Of a DNA stretch of 64,000 nucleotides, positions 11,202 to 22,270 are shown piece by piece. The DNA comes from Calamus simplicifolius (Eukaryota; Streptophyta; Magnoliopsida; Arecales; Arecaceae): contig UESW01004623.1 of assembly GCA_900491605.1 (NCBI GenBank), forward strand, positions 1 to 64,000, in the 5' to 3' direction. A model generated the notes under the pieces. The model had not been told where the DNA came from and searched no databases. It saw only the letters and a program-made list of their open reading frames with translations. The first letter of the stretch is position 1. Each line of letters begins with the position of its first letter. A program made the translations under genes and the position numbers.

Positions 11202-13305
11202 CTAGGTTCCACATCCTCGTCGAGGAGGTCGGCGAATGCGTCCAGTCCGTCGCCTATATGTCGCCAATGGTATGGGATCCTCATCAATCACCTGAGATAC
11301 CCCCTCCTGCGTGGGTTCGAGGTAGGATGGAAAACATCATGCATAGCAGCGTCCAAATGTGACTGAGAGACATCAGCATCCTCACTGATCTCGGCAATGT
11401 CCGCATCAACAATGTCATCAATGCGATATGCATTAAGATCTCGACAGGCAGATGTACCCTCCCCGGTGTCCTTCCTCTGCGAATACTCGTGTGGTAATGG
11501 GGACCGCATGCAAGAAGGCGATGGGGTATAGTGAAATGTCTCCATCATCCGATCAACATCGGCTCGTGTGGACTCTGGGACCTCCGGGTATAGTGCTGAA
11601 GGAGCTGTGCTCCGAACGTGCCGATGCCCGACGACAGACAATGTACCATGAGCCATTGCCGTCGCGCTTCTCAAAATCTTTAGCCGCTCATCGTCCACTG
11701 GGGCGGCTACAGCCCGCTCGAGCTCCATAGTCAACTGTTGAAACCTCTCATGCTGCATATAATATGACAACAAAAATTCATATAAAAGCTTATGAAGTTG
11801 AAAGAAAAGAGACCCAAAAAAAATTTAAAAATAGTACCAGAAACTCATATGAAGTGCCTTCCCCTTCGTAGCCCCTTGTACTATACTCAGAACGGCCTAT
11901 ACATATTCGAGTGATGCTCCTAAACCAAGCCATATAATCGGGTGTGCATGGAAATCCTGCTACTATAGGCTCTCCCATAATCAGATGCTGACGCCGTGCA
12001 TTCCATGTTGAATATAAGTCCTGTGCACGGCGTCCCATGCAACATTTGACCTCCCTCGTCGATCAATCTGATGAAGATGTAGCGACGTATCGCATGGACA
12101 TGGAATGGACTTGTATCCAAATTGACGAAGCACCCGGTCCGAAAAATGCCACTCAACTACATCAAAACATATCAGCGGGATCCGTGCCATCCAAATATCC
12201 GAACTTACCAAGCAGCTTGGAGGTAAAATAGAGATAACTGCCGGCGAGTAAGGACATCATAAGAACTGTATAGAAAATATTTAATTAATCCATAATCAAC
12301 ATAATGAATCGATCTAATTGATCCATATTACAACATGACATACCCGTTGCTCACTATCATCCAACACATCCAACTGGTCCCTATAAGCACGTAGTGTATG
12401 GGTTGGAATATTTTTCATGTTATATCTTACATGCCATCTATACCCCCACGGTGCACCTAAGTGCCAATCATCATCGGCATCCGAAGGTCTCGCCTCGGAA
12501 TCTCGAGTCTCGTGGGATGGAAAATAGGAAATCGTTCCCATGCCCAAATCTGCATGTTTGGATAATTCAAAATGTTAATTAACAATAAAAATTATCTCGA
12601 TCTCAAACATAAGAATAAAGTGTTTACCTGTAGCAATGGAAGATATCCTCCGATGTCAGACTGGTAGGGCTCGTAGCACGACATAGTGCTCTATATAAAC
12701 CAGCCAGCGTAGTCGAACCCCAGCTAAGAGCGGCAAATGCCTCCAAGTCTTCCAGAAATGGCATATACATCAACTTAACTAAATTACCAGAGGTATCCGG
12801 AAGAATAACTCCACCAATGATTCGAAGAAGTTGTCCCTCACGAACTGCTAGACAACCTCATCATCCACATCTTCGTCCAAGTGAAGGTCATGATAGAATT
12901 GATCGAAGAATGCTAATCGAAAACGACCTTTTGGAAATGCTTCGACAGGATGTTCGACACCAAATAACCTCCCAAATATAGCCTGCCACTCCGGAATAGT
13001 ATGGCGCATATCTAACCCAGTAACAGCAGAACCATCAATCTGGAGGCCACTCAAAATACTGACATCCTGTAGTATAATGGTCGCCTCACCAAAAGGTAGA
13101 TGGAATGTGTGGGTCTCTTGCCACCATCTCTCAACTAGTGCAGAAATAAGGCCAACATCCAGTCGAATCTGGCCAATCCGATATATGCCAAACATGCCGA
13201 CATGATCTAGATAATACTGTACTCGTGGGTGTGACATTCCCGGTGTCTCTTTCCATATATGTGCATCATGACGATGACATCTAAGAACCGGTAACTCCTG
13301 AAAAA
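11202..13305 (-). pseudogene. Plant mobile domain (PMD, MAIN/PP7-long-form-like) gene carried by the MULE, with frameshifts
   Basis: Proteins with this domain (Arabidopsis MAIN and MAIL1) act in the nucleus in gene expression and transposon silencing. Read on the minus strand, the PMD landmarks appear in order. LPVLRCHRHDAHIW and SHPRVQYYLDHVGMFGIYRI begin the domain, then ALVERWWQETHTFHLPFGEA. Next come ILPDTSGNLVKLMYMPFLED and the LSWGS block, WAWERFP, HLGAPWGYRWHVRYN, then MARIPLICFDVVEWHFSDRV, LRQFGY, IDRRGR and YMAWFRSITRICIG. A basic tail ends RRPPRRGCGT with the stop at 11202. Inferred introns are about 12627-12550, 12343-12266 and 11837-11753, all GT-AG. Shifts near 12845, 12510 and 11310 and a stop near 12255 break the frame. 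The 5' start is uncertain; more N-terminal sequence may lie beyond 13305. Confidence 0.87.
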
Positions 13306-14245
13306 AAATAAATTCAATGATACATCCGCATTAACATAAACAAATGTAAATTAATTAAGGACTGTCGATCAATAATACACATCTCGCCTTGAAATATATT
13401 GGTTGATCTATGCATCTATTGCAAAGTGAGAACAGTAGGATCACGAGGTCCTGAATCTAAGACATTATGAGCCATGTCTGACATAACAAGTTAAAAGAAT
13501 TATTAGCTGAGGGTATATCTCATTGCATCAATGTGTTTATAAAACACTTCAACATTATTACCCTTGTGCACGCCTATAAATGTAATTTAGTTAGCAGAAG
13601 GCAAACAACTTAACATCTATAAATCGTTGAATCTAAATAGCATAATTAGATACTATAGTACAAGTAATATATCTAGCATCTTGTGTACACTTATAAATAT
13701 AATCTAATTTCTTGCAAAACCAAGAAATGATCAATAAAATCAGCATCTAAATAACTAGTTACATTTACTTAATTAGGGGCCATATAGATTTAATTCGATC
13801 AGCATCTAAATATCTAATTGCATCTAATTTGATTCAGCATGTATTGTTGCAGATAAAACATCTCCCATGTCTGTCACAGTGCTTCATCCACGGCAGCTGT
13901 TGTGACAGTCATGGGCCATTTGCATGGATCATGGCAAAATAGATCGGGGCCATTTGGATCATGCGTGCCACAAAGATCATGCAAAAAAAAAAAACTTACT
14001 AGCAATCGACCGGGGAGGCAAGGGCAGCGAGAGAGAAGAGGAGGAAGAAGGGGATGATGCAATAAGGCTCCGCTTGCTGTCGACCAGGCTTTGGACGATC
14101 GATTGGAACGCCGGGGAGAAACAATGCTTGGGAACGCTCGATCGGAACTCAATTGGAACGGCTTTGAGAGAAGTGCTCGATCGGGAGAGGAAGAAGGTTC
14201 TCGCGCACAGGCACTGATCGGGCTGAGGGCAAGTTTAAAAGGCTG
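13306..14245 (-). other. MULE right subterminal region, probable 5' leader and promoter of the PMD gene
   Basis: Nothing in this stretch reads as conserved protein. 13310-13860 is AT-rich. 13990-14220 becomes GC-rich and, on the minus strand, CT-rich with CCGATCGAGC motifs, resembling the CT-rich leader that precedes the transposase at 6840-7000. The long minus-strand open frame here (14416-13874) runs through the inverted repeat and has no recognisable domain. Confidence 0.55.
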
Positions 14246-14342
14246 AGAAAATCGCCACATGGAGTGGCGATTTCTCAGCGGAAATCGCCACTCCAAGTGA
14301 TGATTTCGATGCATTGAAATCGCCATACCATGTGGCGATTTC
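14246..14342. repeat. Right-end hairpin repeats of the MULE
   Basis: Three consecutive imperfect palindromes of the ATCGCCAC...GTGGCGAT family (about 14248-14273, 14281-14307, 14316-14342) sit just inside and across the inner edge of the right inverted repeat, mirroring the left end. Confidence 0.85.
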
Positions 14343-14512
14343 AGCTCATTCCATGTCAGCGCTTCAGTTGATTGGGCCGAGCTCTGAGGGGTGAAATGAC
14401 ACCGAAAAAATATCATTTTAAATAATATTCTTTTTTAATACTTTTTTTGCAATATCTTTAGATCTTACTTTTTGACTATCAGTACCAAAATGGATCGGTT
14501 AAAAAACGACTC
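14315..14512 (-). repeat. MULE right terminal inverted repeat
   Basis: It is the reverse complement of 6581-6788, ending ...AACGACTC at 14512. It has diverged from the left repeat mostly by small indels in the middle, around the AT-rich 14400-14450 segment. Confidence 0.88.
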
Positions 14513-14522
14513 CTTCATTTTG
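14513..14522. repeat. MULE target-site duplication, right copy
   Basis: CTTCATTTTG here pairs with CTTCGTTTTG at 6571-6580 in direct orientation. The single mismatch is consistent with an insertion that is not recent. Confidence 0.8.
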
Positions 14523-16315
14523 ACTCACGCTGGCCACGTTTACGTGGATACTCCACCGAGATCGCAAACGATGATTCATCATCCAATCAAGTCGTGAGAG
14601 CCAGACCCTGCCTCTCAAAACGAGGGGCACGATGGAAGGAACGGAGAACGTTCATTCATGCCCCCACGTTTGCTTTACCGTATGAAAGAAAGAGAGAAGG
14701 GTTAAGAGCTGGCAAACCGCAACCAATTACCATACCAACAAGAAAACAAAGTCTTATCTCGATCCACGTACAATGTATTCCGCTCCCGTCTGCTATTTTC
14801 TTCTCTCTCTCTCTTCCCATTAATAACAACATCTGAAGTTTTATATTAAGAACTGACGCAGAGCTAAAACAAAAACTCCTCGCCCGTCTCCCTCTCTCTC
14901 TCTCTCCATCCAAGAGGAGAGAAAAACACACAGAAAATAAAAGTGAGAGAGTTTTTTTTCACGTTAGATTGCAGATTTCCTCACACCGCCATCCCCCCTC
15001 CCCCTCAATTGCTGTAATACCCGGACCTTTGTTGTTCTTCTGAATTTTTTTCTTCTTCTGATTTTTCCCTTGCAAATCGAATCGTTTCACGCGATTTCTC
15101 GAGATTTTGAAGAATTCCGGAATTTGATTTTGGGGATGGGTTTCTTTTCTGGGTTTTCCTTAGAGATCGGTTTGGCGGCCTTCGATCTGGACCATTTCTT
15201 TGCTAACGGGACGGATCGTGGCCGGAGTCGGGGTTTCTTGACGGATTCCGATTGGTATCTGGTTAGGGTTAGTGTCAGGTTTAGAACAAGCGGAAAGTTG
15301 GGGCGGAGGGGTTGCGGATATCTTGGACTTGGAGGCAAGGAATGGGATAGCGTTAGGGTTTGAGATTTGGCGGTCAAGCAGCTTAGATTCGTGGTTGGGG
15401 TCAACTTTCCTATGTGTTATTTGGGAGTTGATCGAGGATTTTTTTTAAATGATTTTATGCAATGTTTTTTATTTTGACCTTCGGTAGACTTGATTTTGTG
15501 AACTTTATAACGGTAAGGTAGAAGAAACAGAATCTTGTATGATTTAAGGTTCTATCTATATCATGGAATAAAGCTTAACATTTTATATGACCTGGTTATT
15601 TATTTTTCAGGTTCATTTGCTGGAGAAATGTTTTGCGCATCTTATATTTAAATCTGAGTTAAAATGCTACAAACTTTTAGTATTGACTTTTGTTGGATGT
15701 AGAATCAATTATTAGTTGTATTTCTTTGTTTTATATATTATAGATGACCATCATCCTTGTTCCGCAATTTAAGTGCAGGGCTTGGGACTTGGTGAATTGT
15801 GGAGCATTACTTAAACTGTAGTGGTTGAGTCCAAGCCTGCACTTTCTTCAAGATTTATAGGACATTGGATTGTTTGTTGCATGCTCTGGAAGAGTTTCTC
15901 ATTGTTTTGAGGATTCTGTCTTCGCATAATTTTTCTTGCTAGAAGAGATCAAAACTGCAATACTTGTTGGATCAATAATATATATTCTATCAATTGAGAA
16001 GTTACAAGTGTGGGGCTGCTGAAGTTCTGATTTCCTTTCCTGGTGAGTATTCTAACATGTGATGAAAAAAGAAGAAAAATCAAAGAACGAACTTGCTTTC
16101 TCTTCCTTGTTTTTGTTTACTGATATGCTTGGTGATTTTATGGTTTTGAGTGTCTTCTTAAACATTTTGTAGCTAATTTTATTGGTTTTAACTATTTTGT
16201 GAGGAAGTATTTTTGTATGTTTTTAGCTTACTCTATTTATCATATATAAACTATATAAAAATAAATAGATCCACTTAGAATAACAATGTTGACAGTAAAA
16301 CTGAAGAAAATAATT

Positions 16316-16419
16316 CTTTGCTATGCCCTTTTAATGTCATGCTTTGCTATGCCCTTTTAATGTCATGCTTTGCTATTCCCTTTTAATGTCATGCTTTGCT
16401 ATTCCCTTTTAATGTCATG
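16316..16419. repeat. Four tandem copies of a 26-bp unit
   Basis: CTTTGCTAT(G/T)CCCTTTTAATG followed by TCATG repeats exactly four times (16316, 16342, 16368, 16394). The first two copies carry G and the last two T at position 10. It lies in the inferred leader intron. Confidence 0.95.
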
Positions 16420-19400
16420 CTTTAATGCTACCAATTTGAGATAAGGCTGCTTGGCTGGTCAAGAGAACCTATTGATGCATCATATCCATTCATGAAAACC
16501 CCATGTGTTAACAAAGGTTGTTTAAGCACATTGGATGAGAACTGCACCTGAACCTCTTTATTTGAAATTTGGTTAAAATTTTGGATGTTTTATAACTCAA
16601 ACTAGATTGTCATATTGGTTCCAATGGCTCTTAGATGTGGTTCCTTGTCCCTTCTTCTACAGTCATCAATAGTTGTTCCAAAATTAAGTTTCTCGTCAAG
16701 TCTCATGGTATAGATCATACTTAGCATCACAAAGTTTAGATCTGTATCATAGATAACATCTTTTGATCATAAATTCCAGTTGGACGATGGAGTTCATGTT
16801 TCCAAACCATGCCAATGTCCATCTTCTATAACTTATTTTAACTATATTGATTACAGTATTACTAATTTATCACTATCAAACCTCAAACATATAAAATGAA
16901 CAAGCTTGTTAGGGCATCTTGACTCTATAAAAGTAAAGAAAAAGTAATTCTGGAGTTTGCAGAGTTAAAAGCAAGAAGAATTATTGTGTTTTCACAATTT
17001 TTTTTTAAAGTTTTATGTAAAAGGATTGAAAATATTAATAAATAATGCTTGTTTAACTAGATATACTGCGAATGGGCATATGATGGTGGAAACATTTTCC
17101 TATAATTTTAAAAGAATTTGGAAAGAATCTTGTAATATGTGATCCAATCCATGATCCAATTTCATATAGCCTTCTCTATAATTTATTTCTAGATCCCCTT
17201 GAATGCGTTACTTGCTGATTTCCAAGGTTACTGAAAATCTCTAGGTTGAAATCTACCAACCAAGGGTCAACAAGTAGGGGCATCTTGTGGGTCACCAATA
17301 GGGGTTGTCTCAAGTGTTGGGATGGAACCGTCCAGCCATCGTCCTAGCATCCCAATCAGCACATTTTAGGAGATAGGATGGAATGGAGATAGGATGGAAC
17401 GGTGGTGCATCTTATTCCATGAAAAAACTGGAATAGCTTTATCCCATGTGATTTAAAACCTTGCTTAAAAGTTCAAGTTTGCGATGATTTGAGGAAGTAG
17501 AAAGCTTTTGGTCTAACATAGAGGAACACCTTCTGGTCTTGTTTGATAAAATATGATGATCAATTGCAATCGTATTATTGATTAAGAGGATCATTAGCTG
17601 TTTATGCATGGTGCTATTGCAATTTCCATCATAGTGATGCTTCATGTTCTAACATTTGCTGCCTCGTTTAAGACCATCCCCATTGATGGCCAAGATCAGA
17701 ACTACACCAAAATTTGATGATTCGATCATGAAAGATGTCATTTCTGCCTTCCATGTGTCCAATCATGAAGCATGAGACTGGATTATGCCATGATAATCAC
17801 TGGATGAAACTCATATGGTGGAAGTAAATTGAGGCCCTCCAATTAAAAAATTATCCTTTTTCTTGAGAGTTTTTTCCCCTCATAATTTTTGTTGAACTTG
17901 TAATTTTGTAGGTTTTGAGAGCTTATCATGGTTTGCTGGTGAATATTTGCTTTATATAGACCATATATTATATTTGAGGAACTGCTTTTGGATTATTTGG
18001 CCTTAAAGTAATGCCCTTACCACATACAAGGTGAGCAGAATTGCAGAGTAGGTGAAATGGATATTGTATATATATATAGAGAGAAAGATATGGGCTATAG
18101 GCCATTAGGCCAGTTCATATTGGGGATATATGAGATGACCAATACCTTAATGTAATCTTTCATTCTTGTATTTGTTCCCTCTAAAGAAATAAGTGTTATG
18201 TCATTATTTTTTTTCTTTTGTGGAAAAATGTTAGCGAGGAATCTCATTCAATCAGGATGCTTACGTGTGTTTATTGGGGTGTTCCAGACTAAGCTATTTC
18301 TGTTGTAATATCCAAAGTTCCTTTCTCATAAATGATGGAATTATCATAGATTCTTGAAAATTAGCTGATTTTCACAGTCATGTCATTAATTGGCTTCTAT
18401 GTTCCATCATCCTCAAGTTAATGAAATCTTGATGACCTGATTTCTATTAATTGGTGTCTCCTGGTGTTCTTTGTTAAGTTTTCTGTCTGTAGATTGTACA
18501 GTTACGAGGTATTGTGGTGCCTACCTTGGCGAGTTTTTTATGCTAAGCTGTTTTTTGTGACCAATATTTGCTAGGTGTGTTTAAGTGCATACAAGCATAG
18601 ATGCATCTAAAAGATAAGAAGCAAGAAATGGCTCTGTCTACTGCATGGTTTGTAATGATTTTATTCTGCAATAATTCATAAAACAAATATGTGGCATCAG
18701 TGGAATGGTTGATTTTATCTTTTCTTGGAATTTGCGGATTGATATCTCACTTGTATTTAGCCTTGGTTCACCTAAGGGTTGTGTTACAGTTCTTGTGGTT
18801 TGTTAGCTTCATTTTAACAAAGCTCCATTACAATATCTTCAAGGGTGGCAATATAGTTCCCTGTCGATGGAGTGTGCATGGAAAAATATAGGAGGATCCT
18901 TGAAGGTAGTGAGATGGGGAAATGGGAATTGTATGTAATGCTCCAATCTAGCCCCTTCTCTTGTTTTAGGGGCAACTTGGAGCAGGGGCTCTTTCCTATT
19001 GACTAGAGGCTGCTTGGACCAGATATGTAAATTTCACAACATCATTACCATCTTTGCTTATGATCTAATTTATTTTTTCTCTGCAGTTCTGTGATGTTTT
19101 CCCTTTTTTTGGTTTTTTCCTTGTGTCACCTTGCTATGGAGACATTGCATTTTTTTTGTACTAATAATTTCTGCAAATGTCAACTAACAAGAATGTTCAT
19201 CTTCCATTATGGTGTTGTGATGTTGTAAGAGATGATAAGGACATGATGCTCTTTGCTTTACATTTTTTGGTGGTTAACAAAAATATAAAGTGAAGTGCAA
19301 CAGGTCCTTGTCATTATCTCATAACGGAAGAAGATGATTCTTTACATGCCTTACATGGACGAAGCAGCTTTACATTGTCAAAAAGTATAGGCTGCATCAG

Positions 19401-19689
19401 GGATTCATGTCCCAACAGTGCTGACTTGTCCTGCTAGTACCATATCATTCTAATGAGAGAATGATGTCTGAGATGTCATTAGGACACCAAATCTCTCATA
19501 GACTAGGATGTCCTGATTGTTGCAATTAGTTTCTGTCAATACGAATTGAGATACTTGTGTCCTATCACTTGGGAAGGCTTCTCTTTGGACCTAGGTTTTT
19601 ATGTCAGTATAGGATGAGGGGTGTCCTAGCTGTCCCATCCTATTCTTGTAGGAAAATGGCCTGGAGAGGGGTGGGACACTAAAACCTAT

Positions 19690-19862
19690 CCATGAAGGAA
19701 AGGAAGAAAGAGGAAAGAAAGAAAATAAGGAAAGAAAAAGAAAATAAAAGAAGGGAGAAGAAAAGAAAATAAAGGAAAGAAATAAATAAGTAAAAAAAAG
19801 TGGAAAAAAAAGAAGAAAGGAAAGAGGTAAGAAGGAGATAAAGAAAAAGAAGAAGAAAAATG
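19690..19862. repeat. Purine-only tract (GA/AAG-rich)
   Basis: About 170 bp is almost purely A and G on the plus strand. It produces spurious long open frames rich in F, L and S on the minus strand. It is low-complexity DNA within the inferred intron. Confidence 0.85.
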
Positions 19863-20016
19863 AAGCAAACCGGCATCGGGATGGTCATTGGGATAGGGTG
19901 GGACAATGGGGTGTTCATTCCCCCATCCCACATGATTTAAACCTTGCCTAAGATACTTTTTTTTTTCCCATTTTTTTCCTCCGTTCTTGTTGGCAGTATT
20001 CATTCCTCCATCCCAA

Positions 20017-20092
20017 CCTTCTCGGCATCTTGGCGATCTAAGAACTCATCAAGACCTTCTCGGCATCTTGCCGATCTAAGACCTCATCAAGA
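20017..20092. repeat. 38-bp tandem duplication
   Basis: CCTTCTCGGCATCTTGGCGA and the following 18 bases occur twice, 20017-20054 and 20055-20092, with only two differences. Confidence 0.93.
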
Positions 20093-20750
20093 CCTATATC
20101 AGCTATATCAGCAGGGGGATTTCAATCCTTGGGCTATATATTAGAAATTTACTTTGAACATAATTTTTTGATGCTAATCATTATATGACATCAAGTGAAA
20201 TCTTTGCAACCTTGTTCTTAGTGTTCAAGAATAATTTTGGTAGTAGAGTTTAGGAGTCGGATGCTATAAAGGGGTTCAGCAATAAAGGTTCCTAATGAGA
20301 TAGAACATGTACATGGATGGATGGTAATTCTCATCCTCTAAATTTGGCCTTATCATCTTTGAATTTTGCTGCCCCGAGTTGAGATTTATGGCAGCTATAT
20401 AATGAAGAGGGCCTAAGGAATCATTAGAGAAGATTCATCTCAATGTTCTTATCTTTCATGCAACATGCTTATAAGTAGCGATTTAAGTTTCAGTGGGATG
20501 GGGGCTGAGATGTTCGCTCTGAGAGATTTTGGGACCAATTTCAGCTATCCTATTCTGTTCTGCCTCAGCCATAATAATTAAGTGTCAATTTTAAATAGAT
20601 CTATGTTGGCATATAATTATATGTATACAAATGTTAGCTCCATTATAAATTGGCAAATTCTAAATAAGCTTGGAATCTCTAGAATTTCTTTTTTATAGGC
20701 ACATGAAACTTTAATAACTTTGTGAATAACTTGATCACAGTGCTTTCAAG

Positions 20751-21881
20751 ATGACAGATATGAAAGGAAGCAGCTCTAATATTTCAGGTATTGCTGCTTT
20801 ACATGAGGAATGGGATGATATTTCATGCCCAATTTGCATGGACCATCCTCATAATGCTGTACTCCTAGTCTGCAGTTCTCATGAGAAAGGTTGCAGATCT
20901 TACATCTGTGATACTAGTTACCGGCATTCAAATTGCCTGGACCGATTCAAAAAACTGATAGTGAACAATAGGGATAACTCTTCTTTGCCAAGCTCTTCCA
21001 TCATTGAGAATTCCGACACTGGAAGTCTTGCACAGAGGGATCGTCATAATCCCAACTCTGAACCTATTTTTGGGGGCTCAAGGACCAGAAGAAACTTGGT
21101 GGAAACCCAAGAAGATCATGGCTTTGAAGAAAACAATGAAGGGAACTCATCATTCTTATTTGAAGCATTGCAAGATACTAATAGTGGCCAAGAAACTGAG
21201 AGATCTACACAAGCTCAGGAGGAAGAAGGGAACAGCCTGCAGGAGTCTGGTGGCAGTAATGCATCAGAAGGGAACTGCTTGAAGTGCCCCCTTTGCCGAG
21301 GAAATGTCTTGGGTTGGATGATTGTTAAGGAAGCAAGACAGTATCTGGACCAGAAACCAAGGGCATGCTCTCGGGAATCATGCTCCTTTTCTGGTAACTA
21401 CAGGGAGCTGCGCAGACATGCCCGGAGGGTCCATCCTCTGACGAGGCCTGCTGATGTGGACCCATCACGACAGCGTGCCTGGCGCCGCCTCGAACACCAG
21501 CGGGAATATGAAGATATCCTCAGTACTATCAGATCAGCGATGCCTGGTGCAATTGTGCTAGGTGACTATGTTATAGACAGTGGAGATGGGCTGTCCCATG
21601 ACAGGGAAAGCTATGGATCAGGCGAAGGAGGCGGACCGTGGTGGACAACTTTCTTTCTGTTCCATATGATTGGCAGCCCTGCTAGGTCCCATGATGAGCT
21701 AAGGAGCTCATATAGGCCATGGCGGACACATCGGCGCTCAGGTCACCGTAATCTATGGGGAGAGAACCTATTGGGTCTGCAAGAAGATGATGATGATGAT
21801 GGGAATCTAGATGATGACATTCCAGTACCCAGAAGGCGTCGGAGATTCATGAGATCTAGACCTGATGAGGAGCAGCCATGA
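20751..21881 (+). CDS. DUF1644 zinc-binding protein (376 aa)
   Basis: This is a single coding exon for a plant DUF1644 protein. Family members such as the rice SIDP proteins are linked to abscisic acid and salt or drought responses; the biochemical role is unknown. The N-terminal zinc-binding region is EEWDDISCPICMDHPHNAVL with Cys 26, 29, 41, 48, 53 and 62. A Ser/Glu-rich linker of about 110 residues follows. The second Cys/His cluster has CLKCPLC (176-182), C206, C211, H223 and H228, including the SFSGNYRELRRHARRVHP block typical of the family. Then come an arginine-rich helix (RQRAWRRLEHQREYEDI), a hydrophobic WWTTFFLFHMIG stretch and a tail with an acidic DDDDD run followed by basic PRRRRRF, which could serve as a nuclear signal. 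The start is the first ATG after the acceptor at 20698 and the frame is intact to TGA. Length and domain order match the family. Confidence 0.92.
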   Translation: MTDMKGSSSNISGIAALHEEWDDISCPICMDHPHNAVLLVCSSHEKGCRSYICDTSYRHSNCLDRFKKLIVNNRDNSSLPSSSIIENSDTGSLAQRDRHNPNSEPIFGGSRTRRNLVETQEDHGFEENNEGNSSFLFEALQDTNSGQETERSTQAQEEEGNSLQESGGSNASEGNCLKCPLCRGNVLGWMIVKEARQYLDQKPRACSRESCSFSGNYRELRRHARRVHPLTRPADVDPSRQRAWRRLEHQREYEDILSTIRSAMPGAIVLGDYVIDSGDGLSHDRESYGSGEGGGPWWTTFFLFHMIGSPARSHDELRSSYRPWRTHRRSGHRNLWGENLLGLQEDDDDDGNLDDDIPVPRRRRRFMRSRPDEEQP

Positions 21882-22270
21882 GAGACACTTCTGGTAATAA
21901 TATGTTTTCCAGCTATGCCTGAAGTTTTCTTTCCCATGACTCACTGATATTCTGCATCTTTTTTCACCTTAACATGGAAATGTCATCTGACAATGCTGCC
22001 TTGCTCTTCTAAATGTCATGCTGATGGTTGGAGGCTGTTGCGGTCACTGGATTGGGAAACTCTGGAGCTTCAGAGGGATGGGTCTTCAGATTAGGTTGGA
22101 TTGGGAAACTCTGGAGCTTTAGAGGGTGGGTCTTCAGATTAGGTTGGATGGGTGGAATCGTTCATTCTGTGCAGATTAGTTGTGCTAACAATTGACATTA
22201 TCTCCTGTAATGATCTATCTATATCTATACACATATATAGACTTGGTTTGCATAATTAAGCCTAAAGGGT
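21882..22270 (+). other. 3' UTR region of the DUF1644 gene
   Basis: It is non-coding after the stop at 21881. It contains a near-perfect tandem duplication of 48-49 bp (22049-22097 and 22098-22145, unit starting GGATTGGGAAACTCTGGAGC). The polyadenylation site cannot be placed; AT-rich sequence at 22190-22250 is a reasonable place for it. Confidence 0.5.

Larger units (their letters stand above)
6581..14512 (+). mobile_element. Mutator-like DNA transposon carrying a transposase and a plant mobile domain gene
   Basis: The element of about 7.9 kb is bounded by long terminal inverted repeats (6581-6788 and 14315-14512) and a 10-bp target duplication with one mismatch. It encodes a MuDR-type transposase on the plus strand (7285-9880) and a PMD/MAIN-like protein on the minus strand (13305-11202), in a convergent arrangement. 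CT-rich leader-like sequence follows each inverted repeat, as expected if each end drives one gene. Hairpin repeats matching the inverted repeats recur between the genes. Both genes carry frameshifts, so this copy is not autonomous now. Maize MuDR has a comparable convergent two-gene layout, but its second gene, mudrB, is unrelated to PMD. Confidence 0.9.
14523..20750 (+). other. Promoter and 5' leader (with introns) of the DUF1644 gene
   Basis: Upstream of the DUF1644 coding exon lies a CT-rich, leader-like segment (14790-15060, with TCTCTCTCTC tracts) typical of a plant 5' UTR. Plausible splice sites follow: a donor CG|GTAAGG at 15513, an acceptor TTTTTCAG at 15610, a donor CTG|GTGAGT at 16043 and an acceptor TTTTATAG at 20698, 52 bases before the ATG. 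This would give a leader of two or three exons and a 4.7-kb last leader intron. The splice pattern is inferred from signals only. Short open frames across 15-20 kb have no recognisable domain. Confidence 0.55.

Noticed and set aside
13874..14416. 180-residue minus-strand open frame at the right end of the MULE
   Set aside because: It runs through the terminal inverted repeat and hairpins into CT-rich leader sequence and shows no domain. It is better explained as the 5' region of the PMD gene.
19679..20003. Phe/Leu/Ser-rich open frames that look like membrane proteins
   Set aside because: They are translations of a purine-only tract on its complementary strand. Low complexity alone keeps the frame open.
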